The notes beneath the pieces are model-generated. The model was not told the DNA's origin and searched no databases. It saw only the letters and a program-made list of their open reading frames with translations. From Aegilops tauschii subsp. strangulata (taxonomy: Eukaryota > Streptophyta > Magnoliopsida > Poales > Poaceae), in NCBI RefSeq assembly GCF_002575655.3, contig NC_053035.3, positions 506,136,601 to 506,200,600 of the forward strand: a stretch of 64,000 nt of DNA. Reading direction: 5' to 3'. Position 1 is the stretch's first letter, and every line of letters starts with the position of its first letter. Below, piece after piece: positions 38,040 through 50,139 of this stretch. Position numbers and translations under genes: made by a program.

Positions 38040-38814
38040 TGATGGGAAACGTAGCATGCAATTTCAAAAAATTCCTACGCTCACGCAAGATCTATCTAGG
38101 AGATGCATATCAACGAGAGGGAGAGAGTGTGTCCACGTACCCTCGTAGATCGAAATTGGAAGCGTTTGACAACGCGGTTGATGTAGTCGAACTTCTTCTC
38201 GTTTCGACCAATCAAGTACCAAACTTACGACACCTCCGAGTTCTGCACACGTTCAGCTCGATGACGTCCCTCGAACTCTTGATCCAGCAAAGTGTCAAGG
38301 GAGAGTTCTGTCAGCATGATGGCATGGTGACGGTGATGCTGAAGTAATCCGCGCAGGGCTTCGCCTAAGCACTACATGAATATGACCGGACGCGTAAACT
38401 ATGGAGAGGGGCGCCACACATGGCTAGGAATCAATGTTATGTGTTCTAGCGGTGCCCCTCCTCATAATATAGGTTGGAGGGGAGGAGTGGCAGCCAAGGG
38501 GGCGCCCTAAGTAGGAGGAATCCTACTTGGGCGCCACCCAATTCGGCCTCCCCCTTTCCATATTCATCCGAAGGGGGAAGGAAGGAGGAGGGAGGAGAGA
38601 AGGAAGGGGGAGGCCGAATTGCTCCCCTTCCTTTCTCTCTTCCCCTCTTTCCTTCCCCCTTATTTGGCCTACATGTGGTGCACCATCCCCCTAGGGGCTC
38701 GTCTGTCCCCTTCTTGGCCCATTAGGCCCATGTAGTTGCCGGGGGGATGCCCGGAACCCCTTCGAGTGACCCGATATGTACCCGGTACCCCCAGAACACT
38801 TCTGGTGTTCGAAT
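38040..38814 (-). repeat. LTR piece (3' part) of the interrupted copia
   Basis: It contains the GC-rich transcription-start part and the LTR end. CGAAT at 38810-38814 is the first copy of the target duplication made by the nested element. Confidence 0.85.
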
Positions 38815-40600
38815 TGTTGGAAATATGCCCTAGAGGCAATAATAAATAGGTTATTATTATATTTCCTTGTTCATGATAATTGTTTATTATCCATGCTAGA
38901 ATTGTATTGATAGGAAACTCAGATACATGTGTGGATACATAGACAACACCATGTCCCTAGTAAGCCTCTAGTTGACTAGCTCGTTGATCAATAGATGGTT
39001 ACGGTTTCCTGACCATGGACATTGGATGTCGTTGATAACGGGATCACATCATTAGGAGAATGATGTGATGGACAAGACCCAATCCTAAGCCTAGCACAAG
39101 ATCGTGTAGTTCGTTTGCTCAGAGCTTTTCTAATGTCAAGTATCACTTCCTTAGACCATGAGATTGTGCAACTCCCGGATACCGTAGGGATGCTTTGGGT
39201 GTGCCAAACGTCACAACGTAACTGGGTGGCTATAAAGGTGCACTACGGGTATCTCCGGAAGTGTCTGTTGGGTTGGCACGAATCGAGACTGGGATTTGTC
39301 ACTCCGTGTAAACGGAGAGGTATCTCTGGGCCCACTCGGTAGGACATCATCATAATGTGCACAATGTGACCAAGGAGTTGATCACGGGATGATGTGAGTT
39401 ACGGAACGAGTAAAGAGACTTGCCGGTAACGAGATTGAACAAGGTATAGGGATACCGACGATCGAATCTCGGGCAAGTAACATACCGTTAGACAAAGGGA
39501 ATTGAATACGGGATTGATTGAATCCCCGAAATCGTGGTTCATCCGATGAGATCATCGTGGAACATGTGGGAGCCAACATGGGTATCCAGATCCCGCTGTT
39601 GGTTATTGACCGGAGAACGTCTCGGTCATGTCTGCATGGTTCCCGAACCCGTAGGGTCTACACACTTAAGGTTCGATGACGCTAGGGTTATAGGGAAAGT
39701 ATGTATGTGGTTACCGAATGTTGTTCGGAGTCCCGGATGAGATCCCGGACGTCACGAGGAGTTCCGGAATGGTCCGGAGGTAAAGATTTATATATGGAAA
39801 GTTGTTGTTCGGGTTCCGGGAAAAGTTCGGGTTTTTCGGTATTGTACCGGGAAGCTTCCAGAAGGTTCCGGAGGATTCCGGAGGGGTCCGGAGGTCCGGA
39901 AAATGTTCCACCACGTCCAATACAGCAGCATGGGCTGTAAGGGGGCGCCCTAGCCTTAATGGGCCAGGGGCACCAGCCCCCCAAGGCCCATGCGCATGGG
40001 AGAGGGGAAACCCTAAGGGGGAGGGCCTCCACTTGACTTGGGAGGCACTCCTCCCCCCTTTGGCCGCCCCCCAAGCCCCATCTAGGGCTGGCCGCACCCC
40101 TTGGGGGGGAAACCCTAGATGGGGGGCGCAGCCCTCCCCCTCCCCTATATATATTTGAGGTTTGGGGCTGCCCAAGACATGAGAACGTCTCCTTTTTGGC
40201 GCAGCCCTACCCCTCTTCTTCCTCCTCCTCTCCCGCGGTGCTTGGCGAAGCCCTGCGGGATTGCCACGCTCCTCCACCACCACCATGCCGTCGTGTTGCT
40301 GCTGGATGGAGTCTTCCCCAACCTCTCCCTCTCTCCTTGCTGGATCAAGGCATGGGAGACGTCACCGGGCTACACGTGTGTTGAACGCGGAGGCACCGTT
40401 CTTTCGGTGCTTAGATCGGAATCAACCGCGATCTGAATCGCTACGAGTACGACTCCCTCATCCGCGTTCTTGCAACGCTTCCGCATCGCGATCTACAAGG
40501 GTATGTAGATTCACTCCCCTTCCCCTCGTTGCTAGATTACTCCATAGATTGATCTTGGTGATGCGTAGAAAATTTTGAATTTCTGCTACGTTCACCAACA
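38815..40600 (+). repeat. 5' LTR of the Angela/BARE-like element
   Basis: It is 1786 bp long, TG..CA bounded. A TATATATATTTGAGG stretch at 40146-40160 in a C-rich context is the likely TATA box. The 191-residue minus ORF (39711-40286) recurs identically in the other LTR and is not taken as a gene. Confidence 0.95.
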
Positions 40601-40614
40601 GTGGCATCATGAGC
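40601..40614 (+). other. Primer binding site, degenerate
   Basis: GTGGCATCATGAGC directly follows the 5' LTR. It resembles the tRNA-Met-type site TGGTATCAGAGC of this group but carries several mismatches. Confidence 0.6.
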
Positions 40615-41536
40615 TAGGTCTATGCGTAGTTTCTATGCACGAGTAGAACACAAAGTAGTCGTGGGCGTTGATGTTGCCAATTTTTCTTGCCGCTACTAGT
40701 CTTATCTTGTTTCGGCGGCATTGTGGGATGAAGCGGACCGGACCGACCTTACACGTACGCTTACGTGAGACAGGTTCCACCGACTGACATGCACTAGTTG
40801 CATAAGGTGGCTAGCGGGTGTCTGTCTCTCCCACTTTAGTCGGAACGGATTCGATGAAAAGGGTCCTTATGAAGGGTAAATAGAAATTGGCATATCACGT
40901 TGTGGTTTTACGTAGGTAAGAAACGTTCTTGCTAGAAACCTATACAAGCCACGTAAAAACTTGCAACAACAATTAGAGGACGTCTAACTTGTTTTTGCAG
41001 CATGTGCTATGTGATGTGATATGGCCAGAAGATATGATGAATGATATATGTGATGTATGAGATTGATCATATTCTTGTAATAGGGATCACGACTTGCATG
41101 TCGATGAGTATGACAACCGGCAGGAGCCATAGGAGTTGTCTTTATTTTTTGTATGACCTGCGTGTCATTGAATAACGCCATGTAAATTACTTTACTTTAT
41201 TGCTAAGCGCGTTAGCCATAGAAGTAGAAGTAATCGTTGGCGTGACAACTTCATGAAGACACAATGATGGAGATCATGGTGTCATGCCGGTGACAAAGAT
41301 GATCATGGTGCCCCGAAGATGGAGATCAAAGGAGCAAGATGATATTGGCCATATCATGTCACTATTTGATTGCATGTGATGTTTATCATGTTATGCATCT
41401 TATTTGCTTAGAACGACGGTAGTAAGTAAGATGATCCCTCACTAAAATTTCAAGAGAAGTGTTCCCCCTAACTGTGCACCGTTGCGAAGGTTCGTTGTTT
41501 CGAAGCACCACGTGATGATCGGGTGTGATAGATTCT

Positions 41537-41656
41537 AACGTTCGAATACAACGGGTGTTGACGAGCCTAGCATGTACAGACATGGCCTCGGAACACATGC
41601 AAAACACTTAGGTTGACTTGACGAGCCTAGCATGTACAGACATGGCCTCGGAACAC
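41537..41656 (+). repeat. 60-bp tandem duplication in the copia leader
   Basis: The segment with ACGAGCCTAGCATGTACAGA occurs at 41561 and 41621, exactly 60 bp apart, and continues CATGGCCTCGGAACACA in both copies. Confidence 0.85.
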
Positions 41657-41929
41657 AAGAGATCGAAAGATCGAACATGAGTCGTATAGTAGATACGATC
41701 AACATGGAGATGTTCACCGATGATGACTAGTCCGTCTCACGTGATGATCGGACACGGCCTAGTTTGACTTGGATCATGTATCACTTAGATGACTAGAGGG
41801 ATGTCTATCTGAGTGGGAGTTCAATAATCAGATGAACTTCATTATCATGAACATAGTCAAAAAGTCTTTGCAAATTATGTCATATCTTGCGCTTTAGTTC
41901 TACTGTTTAAGATATGTTCCTAGAGAAAA

Positions 41930-44900
41930 TTTAGTTGAGAGTTGGTACTAGCAATTATGCGGATTGGGTCTGTAAACTGAGGATTGTCCTCATTGCTGCA
42001 CAGAAGGCTTATGTCCTTAATGCACCGCTCAGTGTGCTGAACCTCAGCGTCGTCTGTAGATGTTGCGAAACATCTGACATACACGTTTTTGATGACTACG
42101 TGATAGTTTAGTGCGTAATGCTAACGGTTTAGAATTGTGGCACAAGAGACGTTTTTTGAAACGTCGCAGAACATATGAGATGTTCCGAAGACTGAAATTG
42201 GGATTTCAGACTAGTGCCCACGTCAAGAGGTATGAGACCTGTGACAAGTTTCTTAAGCCTGCAAACTAAGGGAGAAAAGCTTAATCGTTGAGCATGTGCT
42301 CAGATTGTCTGAGTACCACAATCGCTTGAATCGAGTGGGAGTTAATCTCCCAGATGAGATAGTGATAGTTCTCCATAGTCACTGCCACCAAGCTAGTAGA
42401 GCTTCGTGATGAACTATAAAGTATCAGGGATAGTTATGATGATCCTTGAGCTATTCGCGATATTTGACACCGCAAGAGTAGAAATCAAGAAGGAGCATCA
42501 ATTGTTGATGGTTAGTAAAACCACTAGTTTCTAGAAGGGCAAGGGCAAGAAGGGATACTTCATTAAACGGCAAATCAGTTGCTGCTCTAGTGAAGAAACC
42601 CAAGTTTGAACCCAAACCCGAGACTAAGTGCTTCTGTAATAAGGGGAATGGTGACTGAAGCGGAACTACCCTAGATACTTGGTAGATGAGAAGGCAGACA
42701 AGGTCGACAGAAGTATATTGGATATACGTTATATGAATGTGTACTTTACTGGTACTCCTAGCAGCACCAGGGTATTAGATACCGATTCGGTTGCTAAGTG
42801 TTAGTAACTCGAAATAAAAGCTACGGAATAAATGGAGACTAGCTAAAGGTGAGATGACGATATGTGTTGGAAGTGGTTCCAAGGTTGATGTGATCAAGCA
42901 TCGCATGCTCCCTCTACCATCGAGATTTGGTGTTTGCGTTGAGCATGATTGGATTATGTTTATCGCAATATGGTTATTCATTTAAGGAGAATAATGGTTA
43001 CTCTGTTTATTTGAATAATACCTTCAATGGTCTTGCACCTAAAATGAATCTCGATCGTAGTGATACACATGTTCGTGCCAAAAAGATATAAAATAGTAAT
43101 GATAGTACCACATACTTGTGGCACTGCAACTTGAGTCATATTGGTATAAAACGCATGAAGAAGCTCCATGTAGATGGATCTTTGGACTCGCTCGTTTTTG
43201 AAAAGATTGAGACATGCGAACCATGTCTATTGGTATATATGCATGAAGAAACTCCATGCAGATGGATCGTTTGGACTCACTTGATTTTGAATCACTTGAG
43301 ACATGCAAATCATACCACATGGGCAAGATGACTGAAAAGCCTCGTTTTCCGTAAGATGGAACAAGAGAGCAACTTGTTGGATGTAATACATTTTGATGTG
43401 TGCAGTCCAATGAGTGCTGAGGCATGCAGTGGATATCGTTAAGTTCTAACTTCACAGATGATTTGAGTAGATGCTGAGTGTATTTACTTGATGGAACACA
43501 ATTCTGAATTATTGAAAGGTTCAAGTAATTTCAGAGTGAAGTTGAAGATCGTCGTGACAAGAGGATAAAATGTCTGTGATATGATCATAGAGATGAGTAT
43601 CTGAGTTACGAGTTTGGCACACAATTAAGACATTGTGGAAAGTGTTTCACAATTAATACCGCCTGGAACACCATAGTGTGATGGTGTGTCCGAACATCAT
43701 AACTGCACCCTATTGGATATGGTGCATACCATGATGTTTCTTATCGAATTACCACTATCGTTTATGGGTTAGGCATTAGAGACAACCACATTCACTTTAA
43801 AAGGGGCACCACGCAATTCCGTTGAGACGACACCGTTTAGAGAAACCTAAGTTGTCGTTTCTTAAAAGTTTGGGGCTGCGATGCTTATGTGGAAAAGTTT
43901 CAGGCTGATAAGCTCGAACCCAAAACGGATAAATGCATCTTCATAGAATACCCAAAAACAGTTGGGTATACCTCCTATTTCAGATCTGGAAGCAAAAGTA
44001 ATTGCTTCTAGAAACGAGTCCTTTCTCGAGGAAAAGTTTCTCTCGAAAGAATTGAGTGGGAGGATGGTGGAGACTTGATAAGGTTATTGAACCGTCACTT
44101 CAACTAGGGTGTAGCAGGGCACAGGAAGTTGTTCCTGTGGCACCTACACCAATTGAAGTGGAAGCTCATGATAGTGATCATGAAACTTCGGATCAAGTCG
44201 CTACCAAACCTCGTAGGACGACGAGGATGCGTACTACTTCAGAGTGGTACGTGATCCTGTCTTGGAAGTCATGTTGCTAGACAACAATGAACCTACGAGC
44301 TATGGAGAAGCGATGGTGGGCCCATATTCCGACAAATGGTTAAGAGCCATGAAATCCGAGATAAATGGATCTTTGAGAAGAAGACGGACGTGGACGGTAA
44401 TGTTACCGTCTATGAAGCTCGACTTGTGGCAAAGAGTATTTCCACAAGTTCAAGGAGTTGACTACGATGAGATTTTCTCATCCGTAGCGATGCTTAAGTC
44501 CGTCGGAATCATGTTAGCATTAGCTGCATTTATGAAATCTGGCAGATGGATGTCAAAACAAGTTTCCTTACCAGTTTTCGTAAGGAAAGGTTGTATGTGA
44601 TACAATCAGAAAGGTTTTGTCGATCCTAAGGATGCTAAAAGGTATGCTAGCTCCAGCGATCCTTCCATGGATTAGAGCAAGCATCTCGGAGTCAGAATAT
44701 ACGCTTTGATGGGGTGATCAAAGTTTTTGGGTTTATACAAAGTTTGTTAGAAACTTGTATTTACAATAAAGTGAGTGGGAGCGATACAACATTTCTGATA
44801 AGTATATGTGAATGACATATTGTTGATCCGAAATGATGTAAAAATTTCTGGAAAGCATAAAGGGTTGTTTGAAAGGAGTTTTTCAAAGGAAGACCTGGAT

Positions 44901-45420
44901 AAAGCTGCTTACATATTGGGCATCAAGATCTATAGAGATAGATCAAGACGCCTGATGATACTTTCAAAATAACGCACACCTTGACATGATTTTGAAAGAG
45001 TTCAAAATAGATCAGCAAAGAAGGAGTTCTTGGCTGTGTTACAAGGTGTGAGTATTGAGTAAGACTCAAGACCTGACCACAGCAGAAGAGAGAGAAAGGA
45101 CGAAGGTCGTCCCCTATGCTTTAGACGTAGGCTCTACAGTATGCTATGCTGTGTACCGCACATAAAGTGTGCCTTGCCATGAGTTGGTCAAGGGGTACAA
45201 TAGTGATCCGGGAATGGATCACATGACAGCGGTCGAACTTATCCTTAGTACCTAGTGGACTAAGGAATTTTCTCGATTATGGAGGTGAAAAGGAGTTCGT
45301 CGTAAAGGGTTACGTCGATGCGAACTTTGACACTAATCCGGATGACTCTGAGTAGTAAACCGGATTCGTATAGTAGAGCAATTACTTGAAATGGCTCCAA
45401 GTAGCGCGTGGTAGCATCCA
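41930..45420 (+). pseudogene. gag-pol: Heavily decayed copia gag-pol
   Basis: Traces appear in the correct order: gag (TNYADW-like text near 41950 and a broken CCHC knuckle, CFCNKGNGD, near 42630), integrase zinc finger and core (WHCNLSHIGIKRMKKLHVDG near 43116 and the TDDLSR region near 43455), the integrase C-terminus, reverse transcriptase (44244-44600, VQGVDYDEIFSSVAMLKS) and RNase H (about 45170-45420). Stops or frameshifts occur every one to two hundred bases, and no catalytic domain is open throughout. It parallels the fragment at 9797-11876. The decay contrasts with the near-identical LTRs, which implies that the coding part was already dead before this copy moved. Confidence 0.85.
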
Positions 45421-45654
45421 CAAAGATGACATAGATATTCGTAAAGCACACACGAATCTGAAAGGTTCAGACCCGTTGACTAATAACCTCTCTCACGAGC
45501 ATAACATGATCAAACTAGAACTCATTGAGTGTTAATCACATAGAGATGTGAGCTAGATTGTTGACTCTAGTAAACTCTTGGGTGTTGGTCACATGGTGAT
45601 GTGACCTGTCAGTGTTAATCACATGGTGATGTGAACTAGATTATTGACTCTAGT

Positions 45655-45667
45655 GCAAGTGGGAGAC
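45655..45667 (+). other. Polypurine tract of the Angela/BARE-like element
   Basis: GCAAGTGGGAGAC lies immediately before the 3' LTR, the standard plus-strand priming tract for BARE-type elements. It is intact. Confidence 0.85.
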
Positions 45668-47453
45668 TGTTGGAAATATGCCCTAGAGGCAATAATAAAT
45701 AGGTTAGTATTATATTTCCTTGTTCATGATAATTGTTTATTATCCATGCTAGAATTGTATTGATAGGAAACTCAGATACATGTGTGGATACATAGACAAC
45801 ACCATGTCCCTAGTAAGCCTCTAGTTGACTAGCTCGTTGATCAATAGATGGTTACGGTTTCCTGACCATGGACATTGGATGTCGTTGATAACGCCATCAC
45901 ATCATTAGGAGAATGATGTGATGGACAAGACCCAATCCTAAGCCTAGCACAAGATCGTGTAGTTCGTTTGCTCAGAGCTTTTCTAATGTCAAGTATCACT
46001 TCCTTAGACCATGAGATTGTGCAACTCCCGGATACCGTAGGAATGCTTTGGGTGTGCCAAACGTCACAACGTAACTGGGTGGCTATAAAGGTGCACTACG
46101 GGTATCTCCGGAAGTGTCTGTTGGGTTGGCACGAATCGAGACTGGGATTTGTCACTCCGTGTAAACGGAGAGGTATCTCTGGGCCCACTCGGTAGGACAT
46201 CATCATAATGTGCACAATGTGACCAAGGAGTTGATCACGGGATGATGTGAGTTACGGAACGAGTAAAGAGACTTGCCGGTAACGAGATTGAACAAGGTAT
46301 AGGGATACCGACGATCGAATCTCGGGCAAGTAACATACCGTTAGACAAAGAGAATTGAATACGGGATTGATTGAATCCCCGACATCGTGGTTCATCCGAT
46401 GAGATCATCGTGGAACATGTGGGAGCCAACATGGGTATCCAGATCCCGCTGTTGGTTATTGACCGGAGAACGTCTCGGTCATGTCTGCATGGTTCCCGAA
46501 CCCGTAGGGTCTACACACTTAAGGTTCGATGACGCTAGGGTTATAGGGAAAGTATGTATGTGGTTACCGAATGTTGTTAGGAGTCCCGGATGAGATCCCG
46601 GACGTCACGAGGAGTTCCGGAATGGTCCGGAGGTAAAGATTTATATATGGAAAGTTGTTGTTCGGGTTCCGGGAAAAGTTCGGGTTTTTCGGTATTGTAC
46701 CGGGAAGCTTCCAGAAGGTTCCGGAGGATTCCGGAGGGGTCCGGAGGTCCGGAAAATGTTCCACCACGTCCAATACAGCAGCATGGGCTGTAAGGGGGCG
46801 CCCTAGCCTTAATGGGCCAGGGGCACCAGCCCCCCAAGGCCCATGCGCATGGGAGAGGGGAAACCCTAAGGGGGAGGGCCTCCACTTGACTTGGGAGGCA
46901 CTCCTCCCCCCTTTGGCCGCCCCCCAAGCCCCATCTAGGGCTGGCCGCACCCCTTGGGGGGGAAACCCTAGATGGGGGGCGCAGCCCTCCCCCTCCCCTA
47001 TATATATTTGAGGTTTGGGGCTGCCCAAGACATGAGAACGTCTCCTTTTTGGCGCAGCCCTACCCCTCTTCTTCCTCCTCCTCTCCCGCGGTGCTTGGCG
47101 AAGCCCTGCGGGATTGCCACGCTCCTCCACCACCACCATGCCGTCGTGTTGCTGCTGGATGGAGTCTTCCCCAACCTCTCCCTCTCTCCTTGCTGGATCA
47201 AGGCGTGGGAGACGTCACCGGGCTGCACGTGTGTTGAACGCGGAGGCACCGTTCTTTCGGTGCTTAGATCGGAATCAACCGCGATCTGAATCGCTACGAG
47301 TACGACTCCCTCATCCGCGTTCTTGCAACGCTTCCGCATCGCAATCTACAAGGGTATGTAGATTCACTCCCCTTCCCCTCGTTGCTAGATTACTCCATAG
47401 ATTGATCTTGGTGATGCGTAGAAAATTTTGAATTTCTGCTACGTTCACCAACA
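45668..47453 (+). repeat. 3' LTR of the Angela/BARE-like element
   Basis: It is 1786 bp, the same length as the 5' LTR, and is followed by the CGAAT duplication. Confidence 0.95.
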
Positions 47454-47458
47454 CGAAT

Positions 47459-47938
47459 ATCATCGTCCTATATATGAATCTTTACCTCTCGACAATTTCG
47501 AGACTCCTCGTCATGTCCGTGATCTCATCCGGGACTCCGAAGAACATTCGGTCACCAAATCACATAACTCATATAATACAAAATCGTCATCGAATGTTAA
47601 GCGTGCGAACCCTACGGGTTCGAGAACTATGTAGACGTGACCGAGACACGTCTCTAGTCACTAACCAATAGCGGAACCTGGATGCTCATATTGGTTCCCA
47701 CATATTTTACGAAGATCTTTATTGATCGTACCGTAGTGACAACATACGTTATTCCCTTTGTCATCAGTATGTTACTTGCCCGAGATTCGATCGTCGGTAT
47801 CTTCATACCTAGTTCAATCTCGTTACTGGCAAGTCTCTTTACTCGTTCCGTAATGCATCATCCCGCAACTAACTGATTAGTCACATTGCTTGCAAGGCTT
47901 ATTATGATGTGCGTTACCGAGAGGGCCTAGGGATACCT
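47459..47938 (-). repeat. LTR piece (middle) of the interrupted copia
   Basis: It continues the LTR begun at 38040 after the nested copia. It ends in TACCT at 47934-47938, the target duplication of the next insertion. Confidence 0.85.
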
Positions 47939-48512
47939 TGATACGTCTCCAACATATCTATAATTTTTGATTGTTCCATGCTATTATATTATCCATCTAG
48001 GATGTTTTATATGCATTTATATGCTATTTTATATGATTTTTGGGACTAACCTATTAACCTAGAGCCTAGTGCCAGTTTCTGTTTTTTCCTTGTTTTTGAG
48101 TTTTACAGAAAAGGAATACCAAACGGAGTCCATTTGACGTGCCGACTTTTTATGGACCAAAAGAAGCCCTCGGAGTAAAATAGTTGGGCCAGAAGAGTCC
48201 CGAGCCGTCCACGAGGGTGGAGGGCACGCCCCCTGCCTCATGGACGACTTGGAGACCCTCCTGACGTGAGACGGACGCCAAAAATTCCTATAAATACAGA
48301 AACCCCCAAAAAGAAACCTAGATCAGGAGTTCTGCCGCCGCAAGCCTCTGTAGCCACCAAAAACCAAACAGGACCCTGTTCCGGCACCCTGCCAGAGGGG
48401 GGATCCCTCACCGGTGGCCATCTTCATCATCCCGGCGCTCTCCATGACGGGGAGGGAGTAGTTCACCCTCAGGGCTGAGGGTATGTACCAGTAGCTATGT
48501 GTTTGACCTCTC

Positions 48513-48553
<41 letters not shown>

Positions 48554-49630
48554 TTCTTGATTTGGCACGATCTTGATGTATCGCGAGCTTTGCTATTATA
48601 GTTGGATCTTATGATGTTTCTCCCCTTGTACTCTCTTGCAATGGATTGTGTTTTCCCTTTGAAGTTATCTTATTGGATTGAGTCTTTAAGGATTTGAGAA
48701 CACTTGATGTATGTCTTGCATGTGCTTATCTGTGGTGACAATGGGATATTCACGTGATCTACTTGATGTATGTTTTGGTGATCATCTTGTGGGTTCAGTG
48801 ACCTTGCGAACTTATGCATAGGGGTTGGCACACGTTTTCGTCTTGACTCTCCGGTAGAAACTTTGGGGCACTCTTTGAAGTACTTTGTGTTGGTTTGAAT
48901 AGATGAATCTGAGATTGTGTGATGCATATCGTATAATCATACCCACAGATACTTGTGGTGACATTGGAGTATCTAGGTGACATTAGGGTTTTGGTTGATG
49001 TGTTTCTTAAGGTGTTATTCTAGTACGAACTCTAGGATAGATTGAACGGAAAGAATAGCTTCGTGTTATTTTACTATGGACTCTTGAATAGATCGATCAG
49101 AAAGGATAACTTTGAGGTGGTTTCGTACCCTACAATAATCTCTTCGTTTGTTCTCCGCTATTAGTGACTTTGGAGTGACTCTTTGTTGCATGTTGAGGGA
49201 TTGTTATATGATCTAATTATGTTATTATTATTGAGAGAACTTGCACTAGTGAAAGTATGAACCCTAGGCCTTGTTTCGAAGCATTGCAATACCGTTTGTG
49301 CTCACTTTTATCATTAGTTACCTTGCTGTTTTTATATTTTCAGATTACAAAAACCTATATCTACCATCCATATTGCACTTGTATCACCATCTCTTCGCCG
49401 AACTAGTGCACCTATACAGTTTACCATTGTATTGGGTGTGTTGGGTACACAAGAGACTCTTTGTTATTTGGTTGTAGGGTTGCTTGAGAGAGACCATCTT
49501 CATTCTTCGCCTCCCACGGATTGATAAACCTTAGGTCATCCACTTGAGGGAAATTTTCTACTGTCCTACAAACCTCTGCACTTGGAGGCCCAACAACGTC
49601 TACAAGAAGAAGGTTGTGTAGTAGACATCA
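47939..49630 (+). mobile_element. Solo LTR, TGATACGTCTCC family
   Basis: A single 1692-bp LTR (TGATACGTCTCCAACA to GTAGACATCA) with a perfect target duplication, TACCT, at 47934-47938 and 49631-49635. It is the same family as the LTRs at 19175-20864 and 25611-27292 but in the opposite orientation. It is the product of recombination between the two LTRs of a former full element. Confidence 0.95.
48508..48550 (+). repeat. (CT)n microsatellite in the solo LTR
   Basis: A 43-bp CT tract broken only by one G. The corresponding place in the other two LTR copies has only a short GA/CT run. Confidence 0.92.
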
Positions 49631-49635
49631 TACCT

Positions 49636-50139
49636 CTCCGATACTCGGAGTGACAAATCCTAATCTCGATCTATGCTAACCCAACAAACACATTCGGAGA
49701 TACCTGTAGAGCATCTTTATAATCACCCAGCTACGTTGTGACATTTGATAGCACACAAGGTATTCCTCCGGTATCCGTGAGTTGCATAATCTCATAGTCA
49801 AAGGAATATGTATATGACATGAAGAAAGCTATAGCAATAAAAATGAACGATCAACATGCTAAGCTAACGGATGGGTCTTGTCCATCACATCATTCTCCTA
49901 ATGATGTAACCCCGTTCATCAAATGACAACACGTGTCTATGGTTAGGAAACTTAACCATCTTTGATTAACGAGCTAGTCTAGTAGAGGCGTACTAGGGAC
50001 ACGGTGTTTTGTCTATGTATCCACACATGTATCAAGTTTCCGGTTAATACAGTTCTAGCATGAATAATAAACATTTATCATGATATAAGGAAATATAAAA
50101 TAACAACTTTATTGTTGCCTCTAGGGCATATTTCCTTCA
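49636..50139 (-). repeat. LTR piece (5' part) of the interrupted copia
   Basis: On the minus strand it opens TGAAGGAAATATGCCCTAG and completes the LTR after the solo LTR. On the right it abuts a LINE reverse transcriptase fragment. Confidence 0.85.

Larger units (their letters stand above)
38815..47453 (+). mobile_element. Complete Angela/BARE-like copia retrotransposon, non-autonomous
   Basis: The element is 8639 bp long, with two 1786-bp LTRs and a perfect 5-bp target duplication, CGAAT (38810-38814 and 47454-47458). The LTR starts TGTTGGAAATATGCCCTAG and ends CACCAACA, the signature of the Angela/BARE/WIS group. I count only 10 differences between the LTRs (0.56 percent), roughly 0.2 million years at the usual grass rate. 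The interior has the normal gag, integrase, reverse transcriptase, RNase H order but is full of stops and frameshifts. Confidence 0.95.
36809..50139 (-). mobile_element. Truncated BARE/WIS-like copia element, twice interrupted
   Basis: On the minus strand the 5' LTR starts TGAAGGAAATATGCCC at 50139 and ends CCCATCA at 38040. It is followed by a primer-site-like GTGGCATCCGAGCC and 1.2 kb of leader and early gag reaching 36809, where it is cut off. The LTR pieces 49636-50139, 47459-47938 and 38040-38814 add up to about 1759 bp, the normal size for this group. The two gaps are exactly a complete copia element and a solo LTR, each with its own target duplication. Confidence 0.88.

Noticed and set aside
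39711..40286. 191-residue minus-strand ORF, repeated at 46564-47139
   Set aside because: Lies within the copia LTRs and is identical in both; reads through the GC-rich promoter region with no domain.
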